A stretch of DNA of 51,922 bases from Vibrio nereis NBRC 15637. GTDB taxonomy: Bacteria; Pseudomonadota; Gammaproteobacteria; Enterobacterales; Vibrionaceae. Positions within the stretch are counted from its first letter, which is position 1, and each line of letters opens with the position of its first letter. Made by a program: the position numbers and the translations under genes. The stretch is from NCBI RefSeq assembly GCF_001591105.1, contig NZ_BCUD01000023.1, positions 1 to 51,922 of the forward strand, written 5' to 3'. Positions 25,113 through 37,217 of the stretch are shown here, piece after piece. The notes under the pieces are model-generated. The model did no database searches. It was given only the letters and a program-made list of their open reading frames with translations, and had not been told where the DNA came from.

Positions 25113-25430
25113 TTAAATATTACCGCACACTTATTTACTTAGGCGTGAAATATATGTATAATTTTGCGCCTAATATTTGTGGTTGGGGCTGAACTTTGGT
25201 TCATTGAATTCTTCTAGAGTTCATTGTGAATTATGACCCAGTCTCCGTCCAAGACCGTAGGTGTCTGAGTTTATTTTATAAATGAAGGCTTAATTTACCT
25301 ACGTAGATGGTGCCCGAACTGACAGAAAGCTCTATGTAATATAGTTACCTTTCTTCTGGGAAGCACCTCAATAGCTCTCACTGTTGTGATAATAGTGAGT
25401 GGTGTAACGACAACCAGGAGTAAATCCAAG
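25113..25430 (+). promoter_or_regulatory. rplJ leader with L10 autoregulatory RNA structure
   Basis: This 318-base gap holds the rplJ promoter and a long leader. Segments ACCGTAGGT (25254-25262) and ACCTACGTAGATGGTG (25297-25312) can pair and carry the internal asymmetry typical of the L10-leader kink-turn. In the family, L10(L12)4 binds this structure and blocks rplJ translation. A downstream region (25313-25415) can form further stems up to the AGGAG ribosome-binding site. I assign it from position and these conserved segments. A covariance-model search would confirm it. Confidence 0.72.
25134..25162 (+). promoter_or_regulatory. Promoter in front of rplJ (PL10)
   Basis: TTTACT (25134-25139), 17-bp spacer, TATAAT (25157-25162), followed by TTTGCGCC. 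It is embedded in a 29-bp dyad (25142-25170) laid out as at PL11, with 23 of 29 positions identical. Confidence 0.7.
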
Positions 25431-25925
25431 ATGGCTTTAAACCTTCAAGACAAAAAAGCAATTGTTGCTGAAGTCAACGAAGCTGCCAGTGGTGCACTTT
25501 CTGCAGTTGTAGCTGACTCTCGTGGCGTTGAAGTAGGCGCGATGACTTCTCTACGTAAACAAGCTCGTGAAGCGGGCGTTTACATTAGAGTTGTTCGTAA
25601 CACGCTTATGCGTCGTGCGGTTGAAGGTACAGACTACGAATGTCTAACTGAGACATTTACTGGTCCTACTCTAATCGCATTCTCTAACGAGCACCCAGGT
25701 GCTGCAGCGCGTCTTTTCAAAGACTTCGCTAAAGAGAACAAAGACTTCGAGATCAAAGCTGCTGCATTTGAAGGCGCGCTAACTGACGCTGAAGTACTAG
25801 CGACACTACCAACTTACGACGAAGCTATTGCACGCCTAATGATGTGCATGAAAGAAGCTTCTGCAGGCAAGCTGGCACGTACGTTCGCTGCTATCCGCGA
25901 TCAAAAAGAAGAAGCAGCGGCATAA
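25431..25925 (+). CDS. rplJ: 50S ribosomal protein L10
   Basis: L10 anchors the L7/L12 dimers on the ribosomal stalk. From ATG 25431 it is 164 residues, beginning MALNLQDKKAIVAEV as in E. coli (165). It has GVYIRVVRNTLMRRAVEGT and HPGAAARLFKDFAKE. AGGAG precedes the ATG. The longer reading to 25386 runs through the leader and is rejected. rplL follows after 57 bases. Confidence 0.97.
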   Translation: MALNLQDKKAIVAEVNEAASGALSAVVADSRGVEVGAMTSLRKQAREAGVYIRVVRNTLMRRAVEGTDYECLTETFTGPTLIAFSNEHPGAAARLFKDFAKENKDFEIKAAAFEGALTDAEVLATLPTYDEAIARLMMCMKEASAGKLARTFAAIRDQKEEAAA

Positions 25926-25982
25926 GCCTTGCTTTTTACTGGTTGCTTAATAAACTTATTGTTGACTTAAAAGAGAATTGTT

Positions 25983-26351
25983 ATGTCTATTACTAACGAG
26001 CAAATCCTAGATGCAGTTGCAGAAATGTCTGTAATGCAAGTTGTTGAACTAATCGAAGCAATGGAAGAGAAATTCGGTGTTTCTGCTGCAGCTGCTGTTG
26101 TAGCTGGCGGCGCTGCTGGCGGCGAAGCTGCTGAAGAGCAAACTGAATTCGACGTAATCCTAGAATCTGCTGGCGGTAACAAAGTTGCTGTAATCAAAGC
26201 AGTACGTGGCGCAACTGGTCTAGGCCTTAAAGAAGCTAAAGGTCTTGTAGACGGCGCTCCAGCACCTCTTAAAGAAGGTGTTGATAAAGCAGAAGCTGAA
26301 GCTCTTAAAGCTCAGCTAGAAGAAGCTGGTGCAAGTGTTACTGTTAAGTAA
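25983..26351 (+). CDS. rplL: 50S ribosomal protein L7/L12
   Basis: L7/L12 is the multicopy stalk protein that recruits translation GTPases. The 122-residue protein has the N-terminal dimerisation domain MSVMQVVELIEAMEEKFGV and an Ala/Gly-rich hinge. Its C-terminal domain has KVAVIKAVRGATGLGLKEAK and EAGASVTVK. It is upstream of the attenuator that separates ribosomal protein and rpoBC expression. Confidence 0.98.
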   Translation: MSITNEQILDAVAEMSVMQVVELIEAMEEKFGVSAAAAVVAGGAAGGEAAEEQTEFDVILESAGGNKVAVIKAVRGATGLGLKEAKGLVDGAPAPLKEGVDKAEAEALKAQLEEAGASVTVK

Positions 26352-26383
26352 TTATTGCATAGTTTCTTAGCCTAACGGCTAAT

Positions 26384-26414
26384 GGCTGGTGGTTTTTTAA
26401 CCACCGGCCTTTTT
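26384..26414 (+). terminator. rplL-rpoB attenuator
   Basis: An 11-bp stem with one G-U pair, GGCTGGTGGTT (26384-26394) and AACCACCGGCC (26399-26409), has a TTTT loop and five T residues. In E. coli a partial terminator at this position lowers rpoBC expression relative to rplJL. The same role is expected here. Confidence 0.88.
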
Positions 26415-26472
26415 GCGCTGTAGGGCACAGGTGAATTTTCCGCTGTTTAGTCACCTATGTCTGAGCAAAAAA

Positions 26473-26549
26473 CGTTTCATTACACCTTAATGAAACGCCA
26501 CTACAGTCAAACAGTTGTTTAGTCACTGTCTCATACTACCCGAGACAGT
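26473..26549 (+). other. Two hairpins in the rpoB leader, possible RNase III processing region
   Basis: A perfect 10-bp stem (26473-26482 with 26488-26497, 5-base loop) is followed by an 8-bp stem (26525-26532 with 26542-26549). E. coli has an RNase III site in this intergenic region. Whether either hairpin here is cut is an inference. Confidence 0.5.
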
Positions 26550-26581
26550 TTGGGTCACTTATCAGCGAGCTGAGGAACCCC

Positions 26582-29500
26582 ATGGTTTACTCTTATACCG
26601 AGAAAAAGCGCATCCGTAAGGACTTTGGTACTCGTCCACAAGTTTTGGACATTCCATACCTGCTATCGATCCAGCTCGATTCGTTCGAAAAATTCATCGA
26701 ACAGGATCCTGAGGGGCAATACGGTCTTGAGGCTGCTTTCCGTTCTGTATTCCCTATTCAGAGCTACAACGGCAATTCCGAGCTGCAATACGTTAGCTAC
26801 CGTCTTGGTGAGCCAGTTTTTGACGTTAAAGAATGTCAAATCCGCGGTGTAACTTATTCGAAGCCACTGCGCGTAAAACTACGCCTAGTTATCTTTGATA
26901 AAGACGCGCCAGCAGGTACTGTAAAAGACATTAAAGAACAAGAAGTCTACATGGGTGAAATCCCGCTCATGACTGACAATGGTACCTTCGTAATCAATGG
27001 TACCGAGAGGGTTATCGTATCCCAGCTGCACAGAAGCCCAGGCGTTTTCTTCGACAGCGATAAGGGTAAGACCCACTCATCAGGTAAAGTTCTCTACAAT
27101 GCGCGTGTTATTCCTTACCGTGGTTCATGGCTTGATTTCGAGTTTGACCCTAAGGATAACCTATACGTACGTATTGACCGCCGTCGTAAACTTCCAGCAT
27201 CGATCATTCTGCGCGCATTAGGTAAGACGACAGAAGAGATTCTGGATATCTTCTTTGAGAAGATTAACTTCCAGGTTAAAGATCAAACTCTATTGATGGA
27301 GTTGGTTCCTGAGCGTTTACGCGGTGAAACGGCGTCATTCGATATTGAAGCGAATGGTAAAACGTACGTTGAGACAGGTCGTCGTGTTACAGCACGCCAC
27401 ATCCGTCAACTTGAAAAAGATGGCGTTGCCCACATCGAGGTACCAGTAGAGTACATCGTAGGTAAAGTTGCATCGAAAGATTACATCAACGAAGCAACGG
27501 GCGAGATCATTGTTGGTGCTAACCAAGAAATTAGTCTTGAAGCGCTAGCAAACCTTTCTCAAGCAGGCCACAAAGCGCTAGAAGTTCTGTTTACGAACGA
27601 TCTAGACCACGGTCCATTCATGTCAGAGACAGTACGTATCGACAGCACTGTTGATCGTATTTCTGCATTGGTAGAAATCTACCGCATGATGCGCCCAGGT
27701 GAGCCGCCAACGAAAGAAGCTGCTGAAGCTCTATTCGAAAGCCTATTCTTCTCTGAAGAGCGTTACGATCTATCGACTGTTGGTCGTATGAAGTTCAACA
27801 GCTCTATCGAACGTGAAGATGCTCAAGAGCAGGGCACACTTGATGAAACTGATATCATCGAAGTGATGAAGAAGCTTATCGCTATCCGTAACGGCATCGG
27901 TGAAGTGGACGATATCGACCACCTAGGTAACCGTCGCATCCGTTCTGTTGGCGAAATGGCAGAAAACCAGTTCCGTGTAGGTCTAGTACGTGTTGAACGT
28001 GCTGTTAAAGAGCGCCTAAGCCTTGGTGATCTTGACGCTATCATGCCTCAAGACCTGATCAACGCTAAGCCTATCTCTGCTGCGGTTAAAGAATTCTTTG
28101 GTTCTTCTCAGCTTTCACAGTTCATGGACCAAAACAACCCGCTTTCAGAAGTAACGCACAAACGTCGTATTTCTGCATTGGGTCCTGGCGGTCTAACTCG
28201 TGAACGCGCTGGCTTCGAAGTGCGAGACGTACACGTAACGCACTACGGTCGTTTATGTCCGATCGAAACGCCTGAAGGTCCAAACATCGGTCTGATCAAC
28301 TCTCTATCTGCATTTGCGCGTTGTAACGAGTACGGTTTCCTAGAAACCCCGTACCGTCGTGTAGTAGATGGTGTAGTGACAGACGAAGTAGATTACCTAT
28401 CTGCAATCCAAGAAGGTCAGTACGTTATCGCGCAGGCGAACACGGTTCTGACTGAAGAAGGCACATTCGCTGATGAGCTAATCACTGCTCGTCAGAAAGG
28501 TGAATCTGGTCTTCACCCACGTGAACACGCTCAATACATGGACGTTGCAACTAACCAGGTTGTATCGATCGCTGCATCGCTTATCCCGTTCCTAGAACAC
28601 GATGATGCGAACCGTGCATTGATGGGTGCGAACATGCAACGTCAGGCAGTTCCAACTCTTAAAGCTGACAAGCCTCTAGTTGGTACTGGTATTGAACGTA
28701 ACATCGCGGTTGACTCAGGTGTTACTGCCGTTGCGAAACGTGGTGGTGTAATCCAGTCTGTAGATGCTTCTCGTATCGTTGTGAAAGTGAACGACGACGA
28801 GCTGATCCCTGGTGAAGCAGGCATCGATATCTACAACCTAACTAAATACACTCGTTCTAACCAAAACACGTGTATCAACCAGCGTCCATGCGTGATGCCA
28901 GGTGAACCAGTACTACGTGGCGACGTTCTTGCTGACGGTCCTTCAACCGACCTTGGTGAGCTAGCGCTTGGTCAGAACATGCGTATCGCATTCATGCCTT
29001 GGAACGGTTACAACTTCGAGGACTCGATCTTAGTATCTGAGCGCGTAGTTCAAGAAGACCGTTTCACGACTATCCACATTCAAGAGCTATCTTGTGTGGC
29101 ACGTGATACTAAGCTTGGTGCTGAAGAAATCACAGCTGATATTCCAAACGTAGGTGAGTCTGCTCTGTCTAAACTGGACGAGTCAGGTATCGTTTACATT
29201 GGTGCTGAAGTGAAAGGCGGTGACATCCTTGTAGGTAAAGTAACGCCTAAAGGTGAAACCCAGCTCACTCCTGAAGAGAAGCTACTACGTGCAATCTTCG
29301 GTGAGAAAGCGTCAGACGTTAAAGACACGTCTCTACGCGTACCAAACTCAGTTTCAGGTACTATCATCGACGTTCAAGTATTTACTCGTGACGGCGTTGA
29401 AAAAGACAAACGTGCACTTGAAATTGAACAGATGCAGCTGAAAGAAGCGAAGAAAGACCTAACTGAAGAATTCCAGATTCTTGAGGGTGGCCTTCTAAAC

Positions 29501-30610
29501 CGCGTGAAAGCTGTATTGATCGACGGTGGCTACACTGAAGCGAAACTAGACTCTATCGACCGTAAGAAATGGCTAGAGCTAACGCTTGAAGATGACGCTC
29601 TACAAACTCAGCTTGAGCAACTAGCTGAGCAGTGGGACGAGCTAAAAGCTGACTTCGATAAGAAGTTCGAAACCAAGCGTCGTAAGATCACACAAGGTGA
29701 TGATCTAGCACCGGGCGTACTGAAGATCGTTAAGGTTTACCTAGCGGTTAAACGTCGCATTCAGCCTGGTGATAAGATGGCGGGTCGTCACGGTAACAAG
29801 GGTGTAATCTCTAAGATCAACCCTGTTGAAGACATGCCTTACGATGAAAAAGGTCAGCCTGTTGATATCGTACTGAACCCACTGGGTGTACCTTCGCGTA
29901 TGAACATCGGTCAGATCCTAGAAGTACACTTAGGTCTGGCAGCGAAAGGTATCGGTGACAAGATCAACCAGATGGTGAAAGAGCAGCAAGAGCTAGCTAA
30001 GTTCCGTGACTTCCTACAGAAAGTTTACGATCTTGGTGAGACTCGTCAGAAAGTAGACGTCGCGTCGCTATCTGATGATGAAGTTCGCACGCTGATCAAG
30101 AACCTACGTGGTGGTCTACCGATCGCAACGCCAGTATTTGACGGTGCGAATGAGACATCAATCAAAGAGCTACTAAAACTAGGTGACCTACCAGAATCTG
30201 GTCAGCTAACGCTGTTTGATGGTCGCACAGGTGATGCGTTTGAGCGTCCTGTAACGGTTGGTTACATGTACATGCTGAAACTGAACCACCTTGTTGATGA
30301 CAAGATGCACGCTCGTTCAACTGGTTCTTACAGCCTAGTAACTCAGCAACCACTTGGTGGTAAAGCTCAGTTCGGTGGTCAGCGTTTCGGTGAGATGGAA
30401 GTATGGGCACTGGAAGCATACGGTGCAGCTTACACCCTACAAGAAATGCTAACGGTTAAGTCGGATGACGTTAACGGCCGTACTAAGATGTATAAGAACA
30501 TCGTAGACGGTAACCACAGCATGGAACCTGGCATGCCAGAATCGTTCAACGTATTGTTGAAAGAGATCCGCTCGCTAGGTATCAACATCGAGCTAGAAGA
30601 CGAAGAGTAA
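26582..30610 (+). CDS. rpoB: RNA polymerase beta subunit
   Basis: The beta subunit forms half of the RNA polymerase catalytic cleft. The 1342-residue length equals E. coli RpoB. It starts MVYSYTEKKRIRKDFGTR. The rifampicin-binding cluster SSQLSQFMDQNNPLSEVTHK with downstream RRISALGPGGL keeps the sensitive-type residues (D516, H526, S531 in E. coli numbering). Further motifs are PIETPEGPNIGLI, GDKMAGRHGNKGVIS and the C-terminal FGEMEVWALEAYGA. A GAGG Shine-Dalgarno precedes ATG 26582. Codon bias is strong. It is read from upstream through the attenuator. Confidence 0.99.
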   Translation: MVYSYTEKKRIRKDFGTRPQVLDIPYLLSIQLDSFEKFIEQDPEGQYGLEAAFRSVFPIQSYNGNSELQYVSYRLGEPVFDVKECQIRGVTYSKPLRVKLRLVIFDKDAPAGTVKDIKEQEVYMGEIPLMTDNGTFVINGTERVIVSQLHRSPGVFFDSDKGKTHSSGKVLYNARVIPYRGSWLDFEFDPKDNLYVRIDRRRKLPASIILRALGKTTEEILDIFFEKINFQVKDQTLLMELVPERLRGETASFDIEANGKTYVETGRRVTARHIRQLEKDGVAHIEVPVEYIVGKVASKDYINEATGEIIVGANQEISLEALANLSQAGHKALEVLFTNDLDHGPFMSETVRIDSTVDRISALVEIYRMMRPGEPPTKEAAEALFESLFFSEERYDLSTVGRMKFNSSIEREDAQEQGTLDETDIIEVMKKLIAIRNGIGEVDDIDHLGNRRIRSVGEMAENQFRVGLVRVERAVKERLSLGDLDAIMPQDLINAKPISAAVKEFFGSSQLSQFMDQNNPLSEVTHKRRISALGPGGLTRERAGFEVRDVHVTHYGRLCPIETPEGPNIGLINSLSAFARCNEYGFLETPYRRVVDGVVTDEVDYLSAIQEGQYVIAQANTVLTEEGTFADELITARQKGESGLHPREHAQYMDVATNQVVSIAASLIPFLEHDDANRALMGANMQRQAVPTLKADKPLVGTGIERNIAVDSGVTAVAKRGGVIQSVDASRIVVKVNDDELIPGEAGIDIYNLTKYTRSNQNTCINQRPCVMPGEPVLRGDVLADGPSTDLGELALGQNMRIAFMPWNGYNFEDSILVSERVVQEDRFTTIHIQELSCVARDTKLGAEEITADIPNVGESALSKLDESGIVYIGAEVKGGDILVGKVTPKGETQLTPEEKLLRAIFGEKASDVKDTSLRVPNSVSGTIIDVQVFTRDGVEKDKRALEIEQMQLKEAKKDLTEEFQILEGGLLNRVKAVLIDGGYTEAKLDSIDRKKWLELTLEDDALQTQLEQLAEQWDELKADFDKKFETKRRKITQGDDLAPGVLKIVKVYLAVKRRIQPGDKMAGRHGNKGVISKINPVEDMPYDEKGQPVDIVLNPLGVPSRMNIGQILEVHLGLAAKGIGDKINQMVKEQQELAKFRDFLQKVYDLGETRQKVDVASLSDDEVRTLIKNLRGGLPIATPVFDGANETSIKELLKLGDLPESGQLTLFDGRTGDAFERPVTVGYMYMLKLNHLVDDKMHARSTGSYSLVTQQPLGGKAQFGGQRFGEMEVWALEAYGAAYTLQEMLTVKSDDVNGRTKMYKNIVDGNHSMEPGMPESFNVLLKEIRSLGINIELEDEE

Positions 30611-30662
30611 TCTCTTTCTCTCTTGATTAAGGTCGAGAGAAATAAAAGCGATTATCTGGTAG

Positions 30663-30712
30663 AAAGGTGCTCACTTTTGCGGGTGAGCTCCTTTTAACTC
30701 CTTACAGGAGCT
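30663..30712 (+). promoter_or_regulatory. Alternative hairpins in the rpoB-rpoC gap covering the rpoC ribosome-binding site
   Basis: Hairpin A pairs 30663-30674 with 30683-30694 (12 positions, one mismatch). Hairpin B would pair AGCTCCT (30686-30692) with AGGAGCT (30706-30712), which contains the rpoC Shine-Dalgarno. They share bases 30686-30692 and so exclude each other. A smaller 8-bp hairpin lies upstream at 30615-30642. The regulatory meaning is inferred. Confidence 0.45.
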
Positions 30713-30716
30713 GATT

Positions 30717-34919
<4,203 letters not shown>

Positions 34920-34946
34920 TCGTACGAATTGAATCGAGTCGATAAT

Positions 34947-34972
34947 AAAAGGCACCCTAGGGTGCTTTTTTG
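34947..34972 (+). terminator. Terminator after rpoC
   Basis: GCACCC and GGGTGC form a short stem flanked by A and T tracts ending in six T residues. On the minus strand a TTTTATT run could also end rsd transcription. Confidence 0.85.
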
Positions 34973-34990
34973 TTATTTGGAGGGCATAAG

Positions 34991-35182
34991 ATGATTAACT
35001 CCCAGCAACGTAACCCGCTCACAGAGTCTCAATCTAATTTAAGGCCAATGAACGACAGTTCCACCAACAAGGCTTTGTTGATGGAATTAGGCTGCCCATG
35101 TAAATATGACACGACAGGTATACGTGCGTCTTGTACGCCTCGACTTAAGCTCCAGGTGGAACCGCAAGGCTGTTCGCAATAA
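34991..35182 (+). CDS. Possible small ORF downstream of rpoC, unrecognised
   Basis: A 63-codon frame opens at ATG 34991 with a strong GGAGG Shine-Dalgarno 7 bases upstream, right after the rpoC terminator. The product is hydrophilic, has four cysteines in its second half (GCPCKYD, RASC, QGC), no signal peptide and no domain I know. Its 3' end overlaps the end of convergent rsd by 38 bases. It may be a real small gene, a remnant, or a chance ORF with a good ribosome site. The segment also holds an imperfect hairpin (35061-35070 with 35075-35084). Confidence 0.3.
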   Translation: MINSQQRNPLTESQSNLRPMNDSSTNKALLMELGCPCKYDTTGIRASCTPRLKLQVEPQGCSQ

Positions 35183-35633
35183 GTTGGATGAGTTCATCTT
35201 CCACTTCAAAGCGCGCTTCAATAATCTCACCAATTAATGATAAGTCTTCATCGAAGTTATCGAGATCATCATCCTCGGGGACATCAGCATATCGATCGGT
35301 AAAGTTGAGCAATGGTTCTGTTGTCAGAACAATGTGTGCGTAGGTCTGATTAATTTCATCTGTTGCTTCAAAACCAGTTGAACGCCATTTATCCATGACC
35401 ATATCGTAGATTTTAAAGTGGCCTTCAGAGATGTAGTCAACGAGGTGCTGGCAGAAAATTTGAAGTTCTTGTGGTGTAGGAAGAGTAGAAAGTGATTCTT
35501 TTGCAGTCGATGGTTTCAACGCTGCAAGTTTACAATACTCAACGATGAGTGATTGTCGTGTTTCTAGCCAATGATCGATGACTTCACTTGAGCCACCCCA
35601 CTGTTCTTGAGTTTGTTTGAATTTATTTAGCAT
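35145..35633 (-). CDS. rsd: Regulator of sigma D (anti-sigma-70)
   Basis: Rsd binds sigma-70 in stationary phase, freeing core polymerase for alternative sigma factors. From ATG 35633 it is 162 residues (E. coli 158). It matches the family in MLNKFKQTQEQWGGSSEVIDHWL, LVDYISEGHFKIYD and the acidic C-terminal LIGEIIEARFEVEDELIQL. GAGGG lies 7 bases before 35633, so I prefer it to the ATG at 35639. It is convergent with rpoC and divergent from nudC. Confidence 0.9.
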   Translation of the reverse strand: MLNKFKQTQEQWGGSSEVIDHWLETRQSLIVEYCKLAALKPSTAKESLSTLPTPQELQIFCQHLVDYISEGHFKIYDMVMDKWRSTGFEATDEINQTYAHIVLTTEPLLNFTDRYADVPEDDDLDNFDEDLSLIGEIIEARFEVEDELIQLIANSLAVPPGA

Positions 35634-35817
35634 GACCATGCCCTCATGATCGGATCACACTCCGGTGATCATTAGGCTTTACTTAGTAAAGCTATTCTAG
35701 AGATACAACCTCTTGTCCTTACTAGAATTTATAGCCAGAAAATTGCTTAACTACAAACTCTGGTATGAATTTAGATTGCCAGTAAAATGGTTGAACTGCA
35801 AGCGAAGAGGATGGGTA

Positions 35818-36600
35818 ATGTTAAAGAATAGTGACACAAACCGTACGAAAAATGCTTATTGGTGTGTCGTATCAGGAAGTGATATTTGGCTGGTTGATCA
35901 TCAACTCCCCTTTGGTCATGCGCAGCATCTATCACTACCAGCAGAAAAAGCGATTCAAGTTGGTCATTATCAACACCACCCTGTGTATTGGCTGAACGCT
36001 TCAGATGTAGATTCTGAGTTAGAGTTTTGCTCATTAAGGGAGTGCTTAGACTTCCCAGAGTCCTTATTTATGCTAATGAGCAAAGCGGTTCAATATGGCC
36101 ACATGAGCCAATCAATGCGCTTCTGTCCAGTTTGTGGTGGGCGAAACCACCTCAATCACAACCAGCTAGCTATGCAGTGTGGTGATTGTCGTACCCTTCA
36201 TTACCCAAGAATATTCCCATGTATTATTGTGGCTGTGCGCAGTGAGCAACATATCCTATTAGCACAGCATCCGCGGCATCGAAACGGTATGTATACCGTC
36301 ATTGCAGGATTCTTAGAAGTGGGAGAAACGTTAGAGGAGTGTGTGGCGCGTGAAGTCAAAGAAGAAACCGGGATAGAGGTTAAGAATATTCAATATTTCG
36401 GCAGTCAGCCTTGGGCCTTCCCTTCTAGCATGATGATGGGCTTTCTGGCCGAGTATGAATCTGGAATTTTAAAGCCAGATTACAGCGAACTCACCGATGC
36501 TCAGTGGTTTTCTATTGAAGAGATGCCACCCGTAGCGCCAAAAGGCACCATTGCCAGAGCTCTTATTGAGCATACCATTACTGTCATAAAAGGAGACTGA
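35818..36600 (+). CDS. nudC: NAD(H) pyrophosphatase / RNA NAD-decapping Nudix enzyme
   Basis: NudC hydrolyses NADH and removes NAD caps from RNA 5' ends. From ATG 35818 it is 260 residues (E. coli 257). It has a zinc ribbon (C103, C106, C121, C124), the Nudix box beginning GFLEVGETLEECVAREV (from about 164), and the NADH-diphosphatase motif SQPWAFPSS just after it. AGAGG precedes 35818 at good spacing. The in-frame extension back to 35713 has no family match. rsd-nudC-hemE neighbourhood is conserved with E. coli, but here two exported-protein genes separate nudC and hemE. Confidence 0.94.
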   Translation: MLKNSDTNRTKNAYWCVVSGSDIWLVDHQLPFGHAQHLSLPAEKAIQVGHYQHHPVYWLNASDVDSELEFCSLRECLDFPESLFMLMSKAVQYGHMSQSMRFCPVCGGRNHLNHNQLAMQCGDCRTLHYPRIFPCIIVAVRSEQHILLAQHPRHRNGMYTVIAGFLEVGETLEECVAREVKEETGIEVKNIQYFGSQPWAFPSSMMMGFLAEYESGILKPDYSELTDAQWFSIEEMPPVAPKGTIARALIEHTITVIKGD

Positions 36601-36721
36601 GGTCTTTACCCCAAATAAGAAAGAGAAGGGTAAATGAATCATTTTTGAGACATGACTATTGATAGACTACTCCTGAATATGAGTGTGTTTGTATATTTTC
36701 ATTGTTAAAGGAGTGTTCAAA

Positions 36722-37213
36722 ATGAAATTGAAGTCAGTGCTAGTGTTAGGTATCGCATCATGCTCAATGATGAGTCTTTCAGCGCATGCAAGTATTGAAG
36801 TTAAAGCGAAGCGTATGTTAACGGAAAACGTGATGGCGGAGAATGTTGCAAAGGTTAAACAGGCATGTGGTAACCCAGTATTAGACACAAATTTCGATTG
36901 GTCTGCTTGGGATAACTATGACTTTGCAGAAGCGCGCCTTGATAAGGTTAAAACAACAGGCTGGTTAGGTGGCCTAGTTAACTACATTTATGATGACATG
37001 GTTAAACTGTGCACAACGACTGAGCATGCTGCATTGTACAAAGCAGAGTTTGAAAAGGTTAAGAAAATTCAGTTTGTTGGCCAAGAATCTGTGAAGGCTC
37101 GTAAAGCAGAATTTGCTTTGGCTGAGGGCGGTAGTGTTCTTAATGTAGCATTAAATCCGAACGCAGCTTACGACTCATCGACACTTAAGTACCTGAAACA
37201 AGCCTGGAACTAA
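36722..37213 (+). CDS. Exported protein of unknown function
   Basis: From ATG 36722 (AAAGGAG upstream) this is a 163-residue protein. It has a clear signal peptide (KLK, hydrophobic VLVLGIASCSMMSL, cleavage after SAHA). The mature part is helical and rich in Lys, Ala and Val, with two cysteines (QACGNP and KLCTTT) that could form a disulfide. I recognise no domain. The next gene starts 4 bases after its stop and also encodes an exported protein, so the two probably form an operon. A reading back to 36683 lacks a ribosome site. Confidence 0.8.
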   Translation: MKLKSVLVLGIASCSMMSLSAHASIEVKAKRMLTENVMAENVAKVKQACGNPVLDTNFDWSAWDNYDFAEARLDKVKTTGWLGGLVNYIYDDMVKLCTTTEHAALYKAEFEKVKKIQFVGQESVKARKAEFALAEGGSVLNVALNPNAAYDSSTLKYLKQAWN

Positions 37214-37217
37214 TGCA

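Noticed and set aside
28100..28300. Rifampicin-resistance substitutions in rpoB
   Set aside because: Residues equivalent to D516, H526 and S531 are the sensitive type.
30162..30419. Antisense ORFs inside rpoB and rpoC (several over 60 codons)
   Set aside because: They mirror the biased codons of highly expressed genes and have no independent support.
35071..35084. GGCTTTGTTGA resembling the end of an IS903-type element
   Set aside because: Only 11 bases agree, there is no second end, target duplication or transposase, so chance similarity is likelier.
35713..35817. 35-residue N-terminal extension of NudC
   Set aside because: No match to the NudC family; a good ribosome site and family-like length support ATG 35818.
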